This document shows positions 9,771 to 18,666 of a stretch of DNA of 64,000 bases, piece after piece; position 1 is the stretch's first letter, and every line of letters begins with the position of its first letter. The DNA comes from Rufibacter latericius (GTDB lineage Bacteria > Bacteroidota > Bacteroidia > Cytophagales > Hymenobacteraceae): the NCBI RefSeq assembly GCF_003721515.1, contig NZ_RJJD01000002.1:360081-424080 (forward strand). Reading direction: 5' to 3'. The notes below the pieces were generated by a model that was given only the letters and a program-made list of their open reading frames with translations, ran no database searches and was not told the DNA's origin. Both the position numbers and the translations under genes were made by a program.

Positions 9771-9863
9771 ACATCCTGATTGTTTCGTAGTTGAAGTAGA
9801 AGTAAGCGTGGGTAAATGTTTCGTTCACCAAGATACCTACTTTCACAAAGCTTAACTTAAACA

Positions 9864-9899
9864 AAAGCGCCAGATTCTAATCAAAGAACCTGGCGCTCT
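9864..9899 (-). terminator. Rho-independent terminator of the small membrane protein gene
   Basis: Stem AGCGCCAG (9866-9873) pairs with CTGGCGCT (9890-9897). On the minus strand the hairpin is followed by TTTTGTTT. It lies about 23 bases beyond the stop of the gene ending at 9922. Confidence 0.7.
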
Positions 9900-9921
9900 C
9901 AAGTTTATAAAAGAACAGCTT

Positions 9922-10326
9922 TTAGCTCAATAACGGTTTTGGTGCCGCAGAAACTAAGGAAGATTGCTGGTACTCTGCGCTGTCATATTCCTCGTCGTTG
10001 CTTTCCAGAAGCGTACTGGCTACGGCCAGGGCAATGGCAATCACCAACGCTGGCCAGAACCCCCTTACCTCAAAGTTTTTAAGCAGTTTGTCTACCAGTT
10101 TGATGATGATGGCGGTCACCACCAGTCGTACCACAAACTGCAGAAAGAACAAGGTTACCAGGTTTAAAGGGAATCTGAGAAGCAACCCGATGGTGGCATT
10201 CAGGATTCCTACCAAAAAGGCTACCCACAGGGCCGTCCAGAAACTCTTAATATGTACCTGGGGCATCAGGTAAGACAACAGCATCAGAACCCCGGCACTC
10301 ACGAGAAGGTTGATTAAAAAATCCAT
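9922..10326 (-). CDS. Small membrane protein, phage holin family 4 (YvlD/DUF360-like)
   Basis: 134 residues with four predicted transmembrane segments (about 4-22, 30-52, 56-80 and 90-108) joined by short loops. The order LLVSAGVLMLLSYLMP, then FWTALWVAFLVGILNATIG, then LLRFPLNLVTLFFL is typical of the widespread family labelled phage holin family 4. These are chromosomal inner-membrane proteins and mostly not phage holins, and the function is unknown. The C-terminal 25 residues are polar and acidic. There are no phage genes nearby. It lies downstream of the four-gene ligase operon with a gap of 93 bases, so it may have its own promoter. Confidence 0.85.
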   Translation of the reverse strand: MDFLINLLVSAGVLMLLSYLMPQVHIKSFWTALWVAFLVGILNATIGLLLRFPLNLVTLFFLQFVVRLVVTAIIIKLVDKLLKNFEVRGFWPALVIAIALAVASTLLESNDEEYDSAEYQQSSLVSAAPKPLLS

Positions 10327-10419
10327 TCGTTTTTCATAGTTAGGTAGAACAGTACATTTGAATTTCCAGAACCATTGGGATTCTGGTTTTGCAGATATAC
10401 TGTGAAAATTGGATTTAGG

Positions 10420-11121
10420 TTAAAGCGCGCGCGAAAATGTCTGGATCAGGTCTGTTTTGAGTTGTTGCCACTCATCAGTACCTTTTATCGGAAACCGCTG
10501 ATTTACTTCTAGTTCTAACCCCGCGTATTGTTCGTTTGTATAGTTTTTTCTGACTTGGGTGATGAAACCGTCGGCGGTGCCTTTGTAAGGATAATTGTAC
10601 CTAATCTTGAGGTCCGGGGAAACCATTTGCATCTGTTGGCGCCATCGGGCGGCTAAAAGTTGCTCCCGTTCCCGTTTGGGGTCATACAACAGCCCCACGT
10701 CGGCTTTGCGCACTTTCCCGTTAAGCTCGGGGGTGAAACTGTGTACCGAAACATGTACTACCGTAAAATCATGTTGCACCCAATCGGCAATCTGAGCTTC
10801 GGCTTTCTGGCGGTAAGGGTAATAGTGTTCGGCCAGCACCTTCTCTGCCTGGGTGGTAGTGAGGGGCTGCATAAATTCCGAGAAGAGCTTTGGATGGTGC
10901 AGCGACCTGTTTAATTCCACTACCAGGCGGCTGGTGGTACTGTAGATAGAAAAGTCTGCGATGGAAGAGAATTGCTGGTAAAGGTCTAGGGCGCCAATGT
11001 CATAACCCCGATGCGTGTTCAGTACTTGTTTGGCATTCTTGAAGGCTGTAGAATAACCTGCAGGGACTTTATTCCCGCCGTGCTCACACGTCACGATCAC
11101 CTTCAACCTTTCGTCCTTCAC
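10420..11121 (-). CDS. N-formylglutamate amidohydrolase family protein
   Basis: 233 residues. VIVTCEHGGNKVP at the N-terminus matches the family motif containing the conserved Glu-His. THRGYDIGA and VVELNRSLHHP follow, and VHVSVHSFTP supplies further His ligands. Known members remove formate from N-formylglutamate in histidine degradation, but many paralogues sit in unrelated operons. There are no hut genes nearby, so a hydrolytic step on an amide or amidine made by the upstream ligases is more likely. The start overlaps the upstream ligase stop by four bases, indicating translational coupling. It is the last gene of the four-gene operon. Confidence 0.85.
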   Translation of the reverse strand: MKDERLKVIVTCEHGGNKVPAGYSTAFKNAKQVLNTHRGYDIGALDLYQQFSSIADFSIYSTTSRLVVELNRSLHHPKLFSEFMQPLTTTQAEKVLAEHYYPYRQKAEAQIADWVQHDFTVVHVSVHSFTPELNGKVRKADVGLLYDPKREREQLLAARWRQQMQMVSPDLKIRYNYPYKGTADGFITQVRKNYTNEQYAGLELEVNQRFPIKGTDEWQQLKTDLIQTFSRAL

Positions 11122-12359
11122 GGCTCATAGACTTTATTTAAAGCTAAGCAGGTGGCCAGTTGTTTATATACGGTTTTGATCTCTTCTGAGGAAGGCGTAT
11201 TCCCTAAAATTTTTAACATTCGTTTAGAAAGTGGCCCTTTTCGAAGCAAAGTCTCTAAACATTGCCTCATTTGAGGAGAAAAGCAGGCTTCTTTTTGCAC
11301 GTTTTGCCAAAAATGAGCCCAAATCTCCTGCAGGGTAACCGAGGCCCAAGGCAAACCCAGAAGCTTTAGATATCCAGCATCAGTCACCACCGTTTCTGGG
11401 CCGTTTTTCAAAGAAGACCTGAAAACCGAGGCCAGCATGGAAGTCTCCGCTTTCTGCTGATCCTCATAGCTACTCCACTTCTCTGCCACCAGATACTTCA
11501 GCACCTCCGTGACCAGCGCGACAATGGAAATATCCGCCAGGGGACATTCCTGGTTGTCAATAATCCTGATCTCAATGGCTCCCCTGCTGAACCGGGCAAT
11601 GGCCCCGCGGGAATTCAAAAATTCCTCCTGCAGGTCTCCGGCGGGATCATACGGGGCGATGGCCTGGAACATCGGCTGGAAAATACGGGCATCGTACTCC
11701 GCTTGGAAGAAAACCGCCTCGGGGATTACCTCGCCTGCAATGAGCGGGATTTTCTGTTGGTTTGTGCGGTACACCTCCAGCCGTGTGTCGAGAAGACCAG
11801 TAACTTTCCCGTCCAGGACCGGGGAAGCGGCGCTCAAGGCAGGAATCAAAGGTAGCACCAGTCGGATGGCGGCATGCAGGCGTCCAAACTCTTCATCATT
11901 ACTGAACGGAAGGTTCAGGTGCGTGCTCTGTAGATTAGACCATCCATGGCCTTGGCAATTAAAGATGCGGTTATAGGCTTCGTAGATTTCGCTGGCTTCG
12001 TGGGGCCACAGTTTTGTTTCAGAGAAAGGGTCCATGAAGGGATGCGCACCCGTAGGCAGCAACATGGCATTGAACGGCTCCAATAAGGCGTTTACCCGAA
12101 GAACCTCGGCATGGAATTGTTCGGCTAATTGCGGGAGTTCCTTCGCGGGGCCATTGGTTTTGAGTTCCAGCACGTGCAATACCAACTCATTAGACCAGGC
12201 CATGGAACCGCGTTCCACATCTGAGGTAATCTCCCCGGCCTCGGCCTTCAGGACTTCGTCAGCGATGGGTTTTACCTGAAGGGTGTCCTGGTCTACAATC
12301 ATGTATTCCATTTCCACGCCAAAGCCTTCAAACAAACGTAGTTTATGCGATTCGCTCAT
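11118..12359 (-). CDS. GCS2-type carboxylate-amine ligase (glutamate-cysteine ligase family)
   Basis: 413 residues. The opening LFEGFGVEMEYMIVD contains the Glu motif of the glutamine-synthetase-like GCS2 fold. STHLNLPF and IARFSRGAIEIRIIDNQECP supply further nucleotide- and metal-contact regions seen in this family. Members join a carboxylate to an amine using ATP through an acyl phosphate. The substrates here are unknown, and this is not the canonical GshA. It overlaps the ATP-grasp gene upstream by 17 bases and the amidohydrolase gene downstream by 4. This places two different ATP-dependent amide-forming enzymes in one operon. Confidence 0.87.
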   Translation of the reverse strand: MSESHKLRLFEGFGVEMEYMIVDQDTLQVKPIADEVLKAEAGEITSDVERGSMAWSNELVLHVLELKTNGPAKELPQLAEQFHAEVLRVNALLEPFNAMLLPTGAHPFMDPFSETKLWPHEASEIYEAYNRIFNCQGHGWSNLQSTHLNLPFSNDEEFGRLHAAIRLVLPLIPALSAASPVLDGKVTGLLDTRLEVYRTNQQKIPLIAGEVIPEAVFFQAEYDARIFQPMFQAIAPYDPAGDLQEEFLNSRGAIARFSRGAIEIRIIDNQECPLADISIVALVTEVLKYLVAEKWSSYEDQQKAETSMLASVFRSSLKNGPETVVTDAGYLKLLGLPWASVTLQEIWAHFWQNVQKEACFSPQMRQCLETLLRKGPLSKRMLKILGNTPSSEEIKTVYKQLATCLALNKVYEP

Positions 12360-13821
12360 GGCCGTTTAAGTTCTTTTGGTTGTCAATTCGCCGTTTGATG
12401 GATTTCAGAATCGTCATGTACAGGTCCTTCTTCAGGATACGGTCCTCCACGCCATGGTCTATGTTGGGATTATCGTTCACCTCAATCACATAAGCCTTTC
12501 CCTCTATTTCTTTTACATCCACGCCATAAAGCCCATCCCCGATCAGGTTTGCTGCTTTCAGGGCAGTGTGCAGCACAAAGAAGGGAACCTCCTCAAACGG
12601 AACCGTTTCAAAATTGCCGGTCACATCTTTCTTTTTGCCTTCCCAGTTGTAGATCTGCCAGTGGTCTTTAGCCATGAAATATTTGCAGGCATAAAGCGGC
12701 TGTTTGTCCAGGACTCCAATGCGCCAATCAAATTCGGTAGGTATGAACTCCTGCCCGATGATCAGGTCAGATTCTGAAAGCATCTCCTGCAATTGATCGG
12801 CTAGCTCTTCCTCGGTTTTCACCTTCACTACGCCTTGTGAGAAGGAGGAATCAGGCTTCTTTAGCACACAGGGCAATCCCAGTTCCTGAACCACTTTGCA
12901 GCAATTATCGCGGTGAATAATCATGCTTTTGGGGATGTTCACCTTGGCCTTGGAAAGCAGCTCGGCTAAGTACACCTTATTGGTGCACCGGAGAATGGAT
13001 ACCGGGTCATCAATCACTACCAGTCCCTCGGCATGGGCCCGGCGGGCAAACCGATAGGTGTGGTGGTTTACCGAGGTGGTTTCCCTGATAAACAAGGCAT
13101 CAAACTCAGAAAGGCGGCGGTAATCTTCTTTGGTGATTAGTTCAGTATAAAAGCCCAGACTCTCGGCGGCATCTATGAAATTCTGGATGGCTTTGTCATT
13201 GGAAGGCGGATCACTATCGGCGTGATTCACCAGAATGGCCAGGTCATAAATTTTTTTGTTCGTCCGGATATTGGAGAACCGGTTTCGGGCAAAATAGGCC
13301 TTCGCGAAATTGTACAGGTCCCGGAGGTGGTGTTCGGGCACCTCATTCACCGGAATTGGATTGATGCTTTCCAACATCCATTCTTTGTTGTACACGAACT
13401 GGGCGCGGAGCAAGGGAGCCTGGAACAGGTCATGCAGTTGCTTGCTCAGCTTTTCGTACTGTTTGGCCACGTTCTGCCCAAAGTAAATGCTTAAGGTAAA
13501 ATTCCTGGATTTTAGCTTAGACAAACTCTTCTGGATGGTCTCGTTGATCTCATCGGTGATGGCCCGCACAATGGTCTGGGATTTCAGGTCCTGGATGGTG
13601 GTCACGTTGGGAATGGCCCGGTGCCCCCGGGCTTCGGCCAGAAGCGAGACGTAATAGCCGCTGCTCTGGTATTTGTAAGACCGGCACAGGTTGAAGATAC
13701 GGGCGCTCTTGATTTCAGTGTAAGCAGGATCTGTGAGATACCGTTGCGCGTCTACTACTTCTACATCCTCAATGTCTAAATCCCAGTCTTTGGGATTATT
13801 GACCACTACTAGTTTGCGCAT
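12343..13821 (-). CDS. RimK-like ATP-grasp ligase
   Basis: 492 residues from the ATG at 13821 (MRKLVVVNNP). The frame is open 26 codons further upstream, but that part would lie inside the peptidase gene and looks non-native. Residues 1-190 form a domain without an obvious match. From about 200 onward comes an ATP-grasp fold: LPCVLKKPDSSFSQGVVKV holds the ATP-binding Lys and glycine-loop region, GQEFIPTEFDWRIGVLD follows, and VIEVNDNPNIDHG (near 445-457) supplies the Mg2+-binding Glu and Asn. RimK-type enzymes add amino acids, often glutamate, to carboxylates of proteins or small molecules. The gene overlaps both neighbours, by 26 and 17 bases. Confidence 0.88.
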   Translation of the reverse strand: MRKLVVVNNPKDWDLDIEDVEVVDAQRYLTDPAYTEIKSARIFNLCRSYKYQSSGYYVSLLAEARGHRAIPNVTTIQDLKSQTIVRAITDEINETIQKSLSKLKSRNFTLSIYFGQNVAKQYEKLSKQLHDLFQAPLLRAQFVYNKEWMLESINPIPVNEVPEHHLRDLYNFAKAYFARNRFSNIRTNKKIYDLAILVNHADSDPPSNDKAIQNFIDAAESLGFYTELITKEDYRRLSEFDALFIRETTSVNHHTYRFARRAHAEGLVVIDDPVSILRCTNKVYLAELLSKAKVNIPKSMIIHRDNCCKVVQELGLPCVLKKPDSSFSQGVVKVKTEEELADQLQEMLSESDLIIGQEFIPTEFDWRIGVLDKQPLYACKYFMAKDHWQIYNWEGKKKDVTGNFETVPFEEVPFFVLHTALKAANLIGDGLYGVDVKEIEGKAYVIEVNDNPNIDHGVEDRILKKDLYMTILKSIKRRIDNQKNLNGHERIA

Positions 13822-14581
13822 GAAGGTTGGTCTGTTCTTGGATATGTTTGGTCTTTTCCTGCGGTTCAATGGCCAGCAGGTTGGCGTCATAGGTGACAAT
13901 GCCCAGCATAATGGAGTTGATTAGCCGGGAAATAGGCACATTGTAATAATTGTTCCCGAAAAGGGGGTTTTCCTGGTACGGATCGGCCACGATCACGTGC
14001 TCCTTTTCCTGTTCATTGTCAAACCCCGCAAGTACCACAAAATGCCCCAGGGCCTCACCCCGGACATCGTCATAAATGGCCTCGCCCCGTTCGTTGGTGC
14101 GCTCCCTGGCGCAATTATAAAGGTAAGTGGCACTGAGCCCAGTCAGGAGCGGAATTCCGCGGGAAAAGTAATGGTCCAGTAAGCTGAGGGTTAGGTCTTT
14201 GTGAAGGATCTCGCCCCCCAGTTCCAGAAATTCAATGTACGCGTGGGTAGCCACGTGCAGTTTGGCATCTGATTTATAGATGAGCTGTTCCCGAAGGTTG
14301 GAAATCAACTTATCCTTACCCAGTTTAAACCAGGTAGGGTCGAAAACATGCAGGTTATATGTGTAGATGCGGGCTTTGTAACCCCGGCGCAAGGCATGGC
14401 ACCCCAACATGACCGCTAGTGTACCACCTTCCTCCAGAAAGGAAACCTCAGAGATAACCTGCTCCAGCGGCACCACATCCTGAAAATACTGGTACACCGC
14501 ATGCAGACTGGTAGGTCCGCAGGTGGAGTCATCCGGCTGGGTTAGTATTTTAAGGGAATTGAGTAAAGTAACTGGAAGCAC
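13796..14581 (-). CDS. C39-like cysteine peptidase
   Basis: 261 residues. A papain-like triad is visible: Cys in DDSTCGPTSLHAVYQYF (near residue 21), His in GHFVVLAGFD (near 190) and Asp in VIVADPYQENP. This is the order found in C39-like and related peptidases. There is no transmembrane or ABC transporter part and no signal peptide, so it is probably cytoplasmic. It could process a peptide substrate or product of the two ligases, or act as an amidase or transpeptidase. It is the first gene of the operon and its 3' end overlaps the ATP-grasp gene by 26 bases. The upstream 240 bases contain no gene. Confidence 0.82.
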   Translation of the reverse strand: MLPVTLLNSLKILTQPDDSTCGPTSLHAVYQYFQDVVPLEQVISEVSFLEEGGTLAVMLGCHALRRGYKARIYTYNLHVFDPTWFKLGKDKLISNLREQLIYKSDAKLHVATHAYIEFLELGGEILHKDLTLSLLDHYFSRGIPLLTGLSATYLYNCARERTNERGEAIYDDVRGEALGHFVVLAGFDNEQEKEHVIVADPYQENPLFGNNYYNVPISRLINSIMLGIVTYDANLLAIEPQEKTKHIQEQTNLHAQTSSGQ

Positions 14582-14772
14582 TTTCTGGTCTTTTTTGTGC
14601 TTCTTATACGTGTTTTTACCAGTGAGTTACCTTATTATAAAGTATATTGTAGAAACAAGAAGGGCTGGCGCTTCTTTGAAATTAAGGTAAACCCCTCTTT
14701 CATAACTATTTCAAGTTTCACCCTTAAGCCTTTTTTTTATTTTAAGACCTGTGCAATTCATGTTTTGATTAA

Positions 14773-14780
14773 TATATTTG
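14773..14780 (+). promoter_or_regulatory. Candidate -7 promoter box for the LytTR regulator
   Basis: TATATTTG matches the Bacteroidota -7 consensus TAnnTTTG and lies 45 bases before the start of the response regulator. No convincing TTG -33 element sits at the expected spacing, so this is only a candidate. Confidence 0.35.
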
Positions 14781-14824
14781 GCTTTATATACCAGACTCAC
14801 ACGTTTTCCTTAACCTAAAAGGAT

Positions 14825-15538
14825 TTGAAAAAGGATAGCCCCCTCCGCACGATTATTATTGATGATGATGAACTAAGCCGGATGATTCTGGAGCGTCATA
14901 TCAAAGCCACCCCCACCCTTGACCTGGTGCAAACTTTCTGTTCCAGTGTTGAAGGTTTGGCCTGGCTTCTCAAGAATGACCATATAGATGTTCTTTTCCT
15001 TGATGTGGAGATGCCGGAAATGACGGGACTTGAATTACTCAAGACCCTACCCCATAAACCGCAAACCATCCTGATCACTTCCCACAAAGACTTTGCTTTA
15101 CAGGCCTTTGAACTACAGGTAGCCGATTACCTTTTGAAACCGGTTGACTTTACCCGTTTTACCCAGGCAGTACTCAATGTTTCCAAGAAACTGGAAAACA
15201 ACCACACTCCTGCGCAGCCTACGTCACCCGATGAGCTGTTTGTTAAAGTTGACAACAAGATCATCAAGCTGAACCTGAACAACGTCTCGTTCATAGAGGC
15301 CCGCGGCGATTATGTGGTCATCAACACAGATTCTAAAAAGCACATCGTCTACACCACCATGAGCGGCATTGAACAGAAACTTCCCCAAGACCAGTTTTTG
15401 CGCATTCACCGTTCCTTCATCATCAACCTGAAAAAGATTGAGCTCATTGAAGATGACTCGGTTTTGATGCAGGACAAGTACATTCCTATTGGCGGTTCTT
15501 ACCAATCTAAATTCTACGGCCGCATCAACAAGCTTTAG
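14825..15538 (+). CDS. LytTR-family two-component response regulator
   Basis: 237 residues. The receiver domain (about 8-125) has the acidic pair in IIIDDDE and the phosphoacceptor Asp in LFLDVEMPEMTG (near 57). The switch Thr/Ser region is TILITSHKDFA, and the Lys is in YLLKPVD. A LytTR DNA-binding domain follows (about 138-235; FIEARGDYVVI and FLRIHRSFIINLKKI). The start is TTG at 14825, preceded by AAAGGA; no in-frame ATG would keep the receiver intact. No histidine kinase is encoded beside it, so its partner is elsewhere. Targets are unknown. Confidence 0.9.
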   Translation: MKKDSPLRTIIIDDDELSRMILERHIKATPTLDLVQTFCSSVEGLAWLLKNDHIDVLFLDVEMPEMTGLELLKTLPHKPQTILITSHKDFALQAFELQVADYLLKPVDFTRFTQAVLNVSKKLENNHTPAQPTSPDELFVKVDNKIIKLNLNNVSFIEARGDYVVINTDSKKHIVYTTMSGIEQKLPQDQFLRIHRSFIINLKKIELIEDDSVLMQDKYIPIGGSYQSKFYGRINKL

Positions 15539-15549
15539 GAGAAAGCCAG

Positions 15550-15613
15550 ATATCAAAAACTCCCCTTTTAGGCTCTTTTCTGAAAAAGATCCTAAAAGGG
15601 GAGTTTTTGATAT
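15550..15613. terminator. Long palindromic repeat acting as terminator
   Basis: Extended member of the dispersed palindrome family. The left arm ATATCAAAAACTCCCCTTTT pairs perfectly with the right arm ending in GGGGAGTTTTTGATAT, around a core TCTTTTCTGAAAAAGA. It starts 11 bases after the regulator stop, and runs of A and T flank both sides, so it could terminate transcription in either direction. Confidence 0.75.
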
Positions 15614-15818
15614 GAAAACCAATAGAAAGTAGTCACTTGAACATACGTTCAATCAATGATCAAGTTGAACGTCTAGTTCTAGGTCTAAAAGAAAGGTCCA
15701 ACGCGAAACCTCTTCCCAGAACATCCTGGTTACAGGTTTGGCTTTGTTTGCTGAACATGGATTACCCGCTACCTTAAACAACTCAGAAGTTACCCTTTAG
15801 ATCTATGGATTGAGGGAT

Positions 15819-16433
15819 TTAAAAGTCAGTATCTCCTTTTTTAAGGATGCCTTTCTCCACTGAACTATCCATAAGCGCAATGGCGAAATCAAAAATGGAT
15901 TGGGAACCCTTTTGCATCCCTACCGTTTTTTCCATTACCCTCTCGTAGGACACATTATACTCCATCCAGGTACCTCCTTCATTGGATACATTCTGCAGGA
16001 GAGGCTCCAAACGGTCCATGACGCGGGCAAATTTTGCTTCGGGTGTTTCTCCAGCTTCGAACTCTTCCCAGATATGCAGAAACTCTTCCCCTTGTTTTTG
16101 GGGCAACAACCCGAAAATCCTTTCGGCCGCTTTACGTTCTGCTTCGGTGTTGGTATGGTTGAGTACCGTGTCAAATAAAAAGGTATCACCGGCATCAATC
16201 TCTACCAGATCATGTATCAGCAGCATCTTCAATACCTTAAGCACATCCACGGGTTCATTGGAATGCTCTGCTAACACCAGGGCCATCATGGCCAGATGCC
16301 AACTGTGTTCCGCATCATTTTCGTGGCGGTCGCTATTGAAAAGGCGGGTTTTACGGGTGATAAACTTCAGCTTGTCTATCTCGTGGATGAAAGCAATTTG
16401 CTGGAGCAGTATATCAAAAGAGGCCATACTCAA
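15819..16433 (-). CDS. HD-domain phosphohydrolase (YfbR-like)
   Basis: 204 residues. The HD-domain metal ligands are visible as His in DRHENDAEHSWHLAMM (residues about 37-52) and His-Asp in LLIHDLVEIDAGD (about 87-99), with a later Asp in RVMDRLEPLL. The arrangement resembles the YfbR/HDDC2 group, which includes 5'-deoxynucleotidases, so removal of phosphate from nucleoside monophosphates is plausible. It lies 42 bases downstream of the small hydrolase gene at the end of the his operon and may be part of the same transcript. The substrate is not proven by sequence. Confidence 0.85.
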   Translation of the reverse strand: MSMASFDILLQQIAFIHEIDKLKFITRKTRLFNSDRHENDAEHSWHLAMMALVLAEHSNEPVDVLKVLKMLLIHDLVEIDAGDTFLFDTVLNHTNTEAERKAAERIFGLLPQKQGEEFLHIWEEFEAGETPEAKFARVMDRLEPLLQNVSNEGGTWMEYNVSYERVMEKTVGMQKGSQSIFDFAIALMDSSVEKGILKKGDTDF

Positions 16434-16475
16434 ATGGAAAGTAAAGAGTAAGAGTATTAAACAGATTGTTTGAAA

Positions 16476-17015
16476 TTAGGGAGTGTCCAACTCTTTTAAA
16501 AATTCTAGCCCCTGAGGCCATGCACCAAAACCCGCTTCCTTATTAATGTGGCCCGCTGCCCCGATGCTCAGGAAGCGGCTTCCCCAATGCAGGGCCAGTG
16601 ATTCGGCTCGTTCTAAAGCCATATAAGGATCATCAGAACTAGCCACTAGTATAGAACTGAAAGGCAGTTTTTGGTGGGGAATAGGCGTGAATCCGGTGGT
16701 ACCCTTCGGGAAAAAAGGAGTTTCGGTGTCGCTGGGGGCAACAAGCAATGCTCCTTTGATGCTCCTTTTGTATTTAGCGGCCCAAAACGCAATGGTGATA
16801 CAGGCCAGGCTATGCCCCACCAAAATAAGGTTTTCAGGATTGTGCTTGATCACCGCAGCATCCAAGGTCTCTACCCAATCTTCCCGATTTGGGGTTTCCC
16901 AATCTTTCTGATGAATCCTGGCAAAGTTAAAGTGCTTTTCCCAAAGCGATTGCCAATGGTCCTCCTTAGAATTGCCCAGTCCGGGAACGATAAGAATGGT
17001 AGAAGTGAAGTCCAT
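16476..17015 (-). CDS. RBBP9/YdeN-family alpha/beta hydrolase
   Basis: 179 residues, the usual size for this short hydrolase family. The nucleophile elbow GHSLAC lies near residues 67-72. The catalytic Asp is in VASSDDPYM and the His in GAAGHINKEAGFG, followed by the typical W and a short C-terminal helix. The N-terminal ILIVPGLGNSKEDHWQSLW is a strong family marker. Substrates of bacterial members are unknown, although serine hydrolase activity is established for RBBP9. It begins 15 bases after the hisIE stop and is likely co-transcribed with the his operon. Confidence 0.88.
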   Translation of the reverse strand: MDFTSTILIVPGLGNSKEDHWQSLWEKHFNFARIHQKDWETPNREDWVETLDAAVIKHNPENLILVGHSLACITIAFWAAKYKRSIKGALLVAPSDTETPFFPKGTTGFTPIPHQKLPFSSILVASSDDPYMALERAESLALHWGSRFLSIGAAGHINKEAGFGAWPQGLEFLKELDTP

Positions 17016-17030
17016 GGCCTGTAATTTTAA

Positions 17031-17684
17031 CTACTCCCGCGGTTTGTGGCGGCTTTCCAGCACCTGCACCACTTCAGCAAGGGAAAGCCCGCTTGCCTCC
17101 AGCAACACAAGTAAATGAAAAAGCAGATCGGCGGCCTCGCCTTTCATGGTCTCGGTTTTACCAGCCACGGCGTCAATAACCACCTCAACCGCTTCTTCTC
17201 CTACTTTTTGGGCCATTTTGTTTAAACCCTTGTCAAACAGGAAATTGGTGTAAGAACCTTCAATGGGGTTTTTCCGGCGTTCTTTGATGGTTTGTTCTAG
17301 TTTAGAGATAAACTGAAGGGCCTGCTCAGTAGGGGTAAAATTCTGGAAGCTTCTCAGGTGGTAAGAGGCGCTGTCTCCTTCGGTGTCAAAGCAGGTTTCG
17401 GTGTTGCGGTGACAGGCCGGACCGGTTGGATCAACCAATACTAACAGAGTGTCCTGGTCGCAGTCCAGTTCCATGTTCACTACCTTCAACGTATTGCCCG
17501 AGGTCTCCCCTTTGGTCCAGAGCCGGTTTTTGGAACGCGAAAAGAAGGTCACCAATCCGGTTTTCTGGGTTTGCTCAAATGCTTCCTGGTTCATGTAGCC
17601 CAACATCAGGACCTTCCCGGAAGTGGCGTTCTGTACGATGGCAGGAACCAGCCCTTCGCCTTTCTGAAAATCTATGCTTAGCAT
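17031..17684 (-). CDS. hisIE: Bifunctional phosphoribosyl-AMP cyclohydrolase/phosphoribosyl-ATP diphosphatase
   Basis: 217 residues with both histidine-pathway activities fused. The HisI part (about 1-115) has the metal-binding Asp cluster in [13 protein letters not shown] and the Cys-His site in [10 protein letters not shown]. The HisE part (about 120-217) has the nucleotide pyrophosphatase helices [11 protein letters not shown] and [13 protein letters not shown]. Together they hydrolyse PR-ATP to PR-AMP and open its ring, the second and third steps of histidine synthesis. It overlaps the hisF stop by seven bases and is the last his gene of the operon. Confidence 0.96.
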   Translation of the reverse strand: MLSIDFQKGEGLVPAIVQNATSGKVLMLGYMNQEAFEQTQKTGLVTFFSRSKNRLWTKGETSGNTLKVVNMELDCDQDTLLVLVDPTGPACHRNTETCFDTEGDSASYHLRSFQNFTPTEQALQFISKLEQTIKERRKNPIEGSYTNFLFDKGLNKMAQKVGEEAVEVVIDAVAGKTETMKGEAADLLFHLLVLLEASGLSLAEVVQVLESRHKPRE

Positions 17685-18430
17685 CTGATATCAATTTTAT
17701 GTTGCGCTAAAAATTGCTTTAGGTCCGGAATGGGTACCTCCTGGAAATGGAAGATACTGGCGGCTAAAGCGGCATCGGCGCCTACCTCAAACACATCCAG
17801 GAAATGTTGCCGATTACCCGCACCACCTGAGGCTATGACCGGCACAATCACGTTACGGGAGATCTCGCCCGTGATGTCCAGGGCAAAGCCGCCTTTGGTG
17901 CCGTCGTTGCTCATGGAGGTAAGTAGAATTTCACCAGCCCCCCGTTGCACCACTTCCTTTGCCCAGTCCAAAGCCCCTAAGCCGGTATCTATCGTGCCCG
18001 CTTTGCTGAATACCTTCCATCCCTCAGGGGTGTGTTTAGTGTCAATGGCTACGGTCACACATTGGCTCCCAAACCGGTTCGCCAACTCAGAAATCAATTC
18101 TGGCCGGTGAATAGCCGATGAGTTCACTGAGACTTTATCGGCTCCGTTCTGCAACAGCACCTCCACATCTTCCACGGCACTGATACCCCCTCCTACGGTG
18201 AACGGAATATCAATGTGGCGAGCCACTTCCCGCACCAACTCGCGCAGGGTTTTGCGTTTCTCATTGGTGGCGGTGATGTCCAGGAAAACCAGTTCATCGG
18301 CGCCTTGTTTCGCGTACAGCGCGGCCAATTCAACCGGATCACCGGCATCCTTGATATCTTCAAACCGAACCCCTTTCACAGTACGTCCGTTCCGGATATC
18401 AAGACAAGGTATTATTCGTTTTGTAAGCAT
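17678..18430 (-). CDS. hisF: Imidazole glycerol phosphate synthase, cyclase subunit
   Basis: 250 residues, full length for HisF. The TIM barrel begins [16 protein letters not shown] with the catalytic Asp near position 10. The second catalytic Asp is in VAIDTKHT, and the phosphate-binding loops are VGGGI and IASGGAG. With HisH it converts PRFAR and glutamine-derived ammonia to imidazole glycerol phosphate and AICAR. It overlaps hisIE and is separated from hisA by an unusually long 236-base gap that holds a dispersed palindrome. Confidence 0.96.
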   Translation of the reverse strand: MLTKRIIPCLDIRNGRTVKGVRFEDIKDAGDPVELAALYAKQGADELVFLDITATNEKRKTLRELVREVARHIDIPFTVGGGISAVEDVEVLLQNGADKVSVNSSAIHRPELISELANRFGSQCVTVAIDTKHTPEGWKVFSKAGTIDTGLGALDWAKEVVQRGAGEILLTSMSNDGTKGGFALDITGEISRNVIVPVIASGGAGNRQHFLDVFEVGADAALAASIFHFQEVPIPDLKQFLAQHKIDIRC

Positions 18431-18520
18431 GTTATAAATGCTGGTATTTAGATTTTAGAAGCCAAACGGCTACTCCTTACGGATGAATTAAACAGCCTTT
18501 GTTGTTGTCCTATGATTGCC

Positions 18521-18558
18521 GCTTTTAACTTGGTTTTCAGAAAACAGGCCATAAACGG
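18521..18558. repeat. Dispersed palindromic repeat between hisA and hisF
   Basis: TTGGTTTTCAGAAAACAGGC then CATAAACGG, preceded by GCTTTTAAC. It lies inside the his operon gap at 18431-18666, which otherwise holds no gene. Confidence 0.75.
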
Positions 18559-18666
18559 AAATGTACGGAACTACATTCCGCTATCCTTTCACAACTTTTT
18601 CCTAGCAAGACCCTTTAGGAGAACAAAAGAAAAGAAGGCATTCTTTTTACTACCTAGTTTCTAATT

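Noticed and set aside
9922..10326. Phage holin, suggesting a prophage
   Set aside because: The family name is misleading: these four-helix membrane proteins are mostly chromosomal, and no phage genes are near.
10420..11121. Part of a histidine utilisation (hut) pathway
   Set aside because: No hutH, hutU or hutI nearby, and the gene is translationally coupled to ligases; family membership alone does not support this role.
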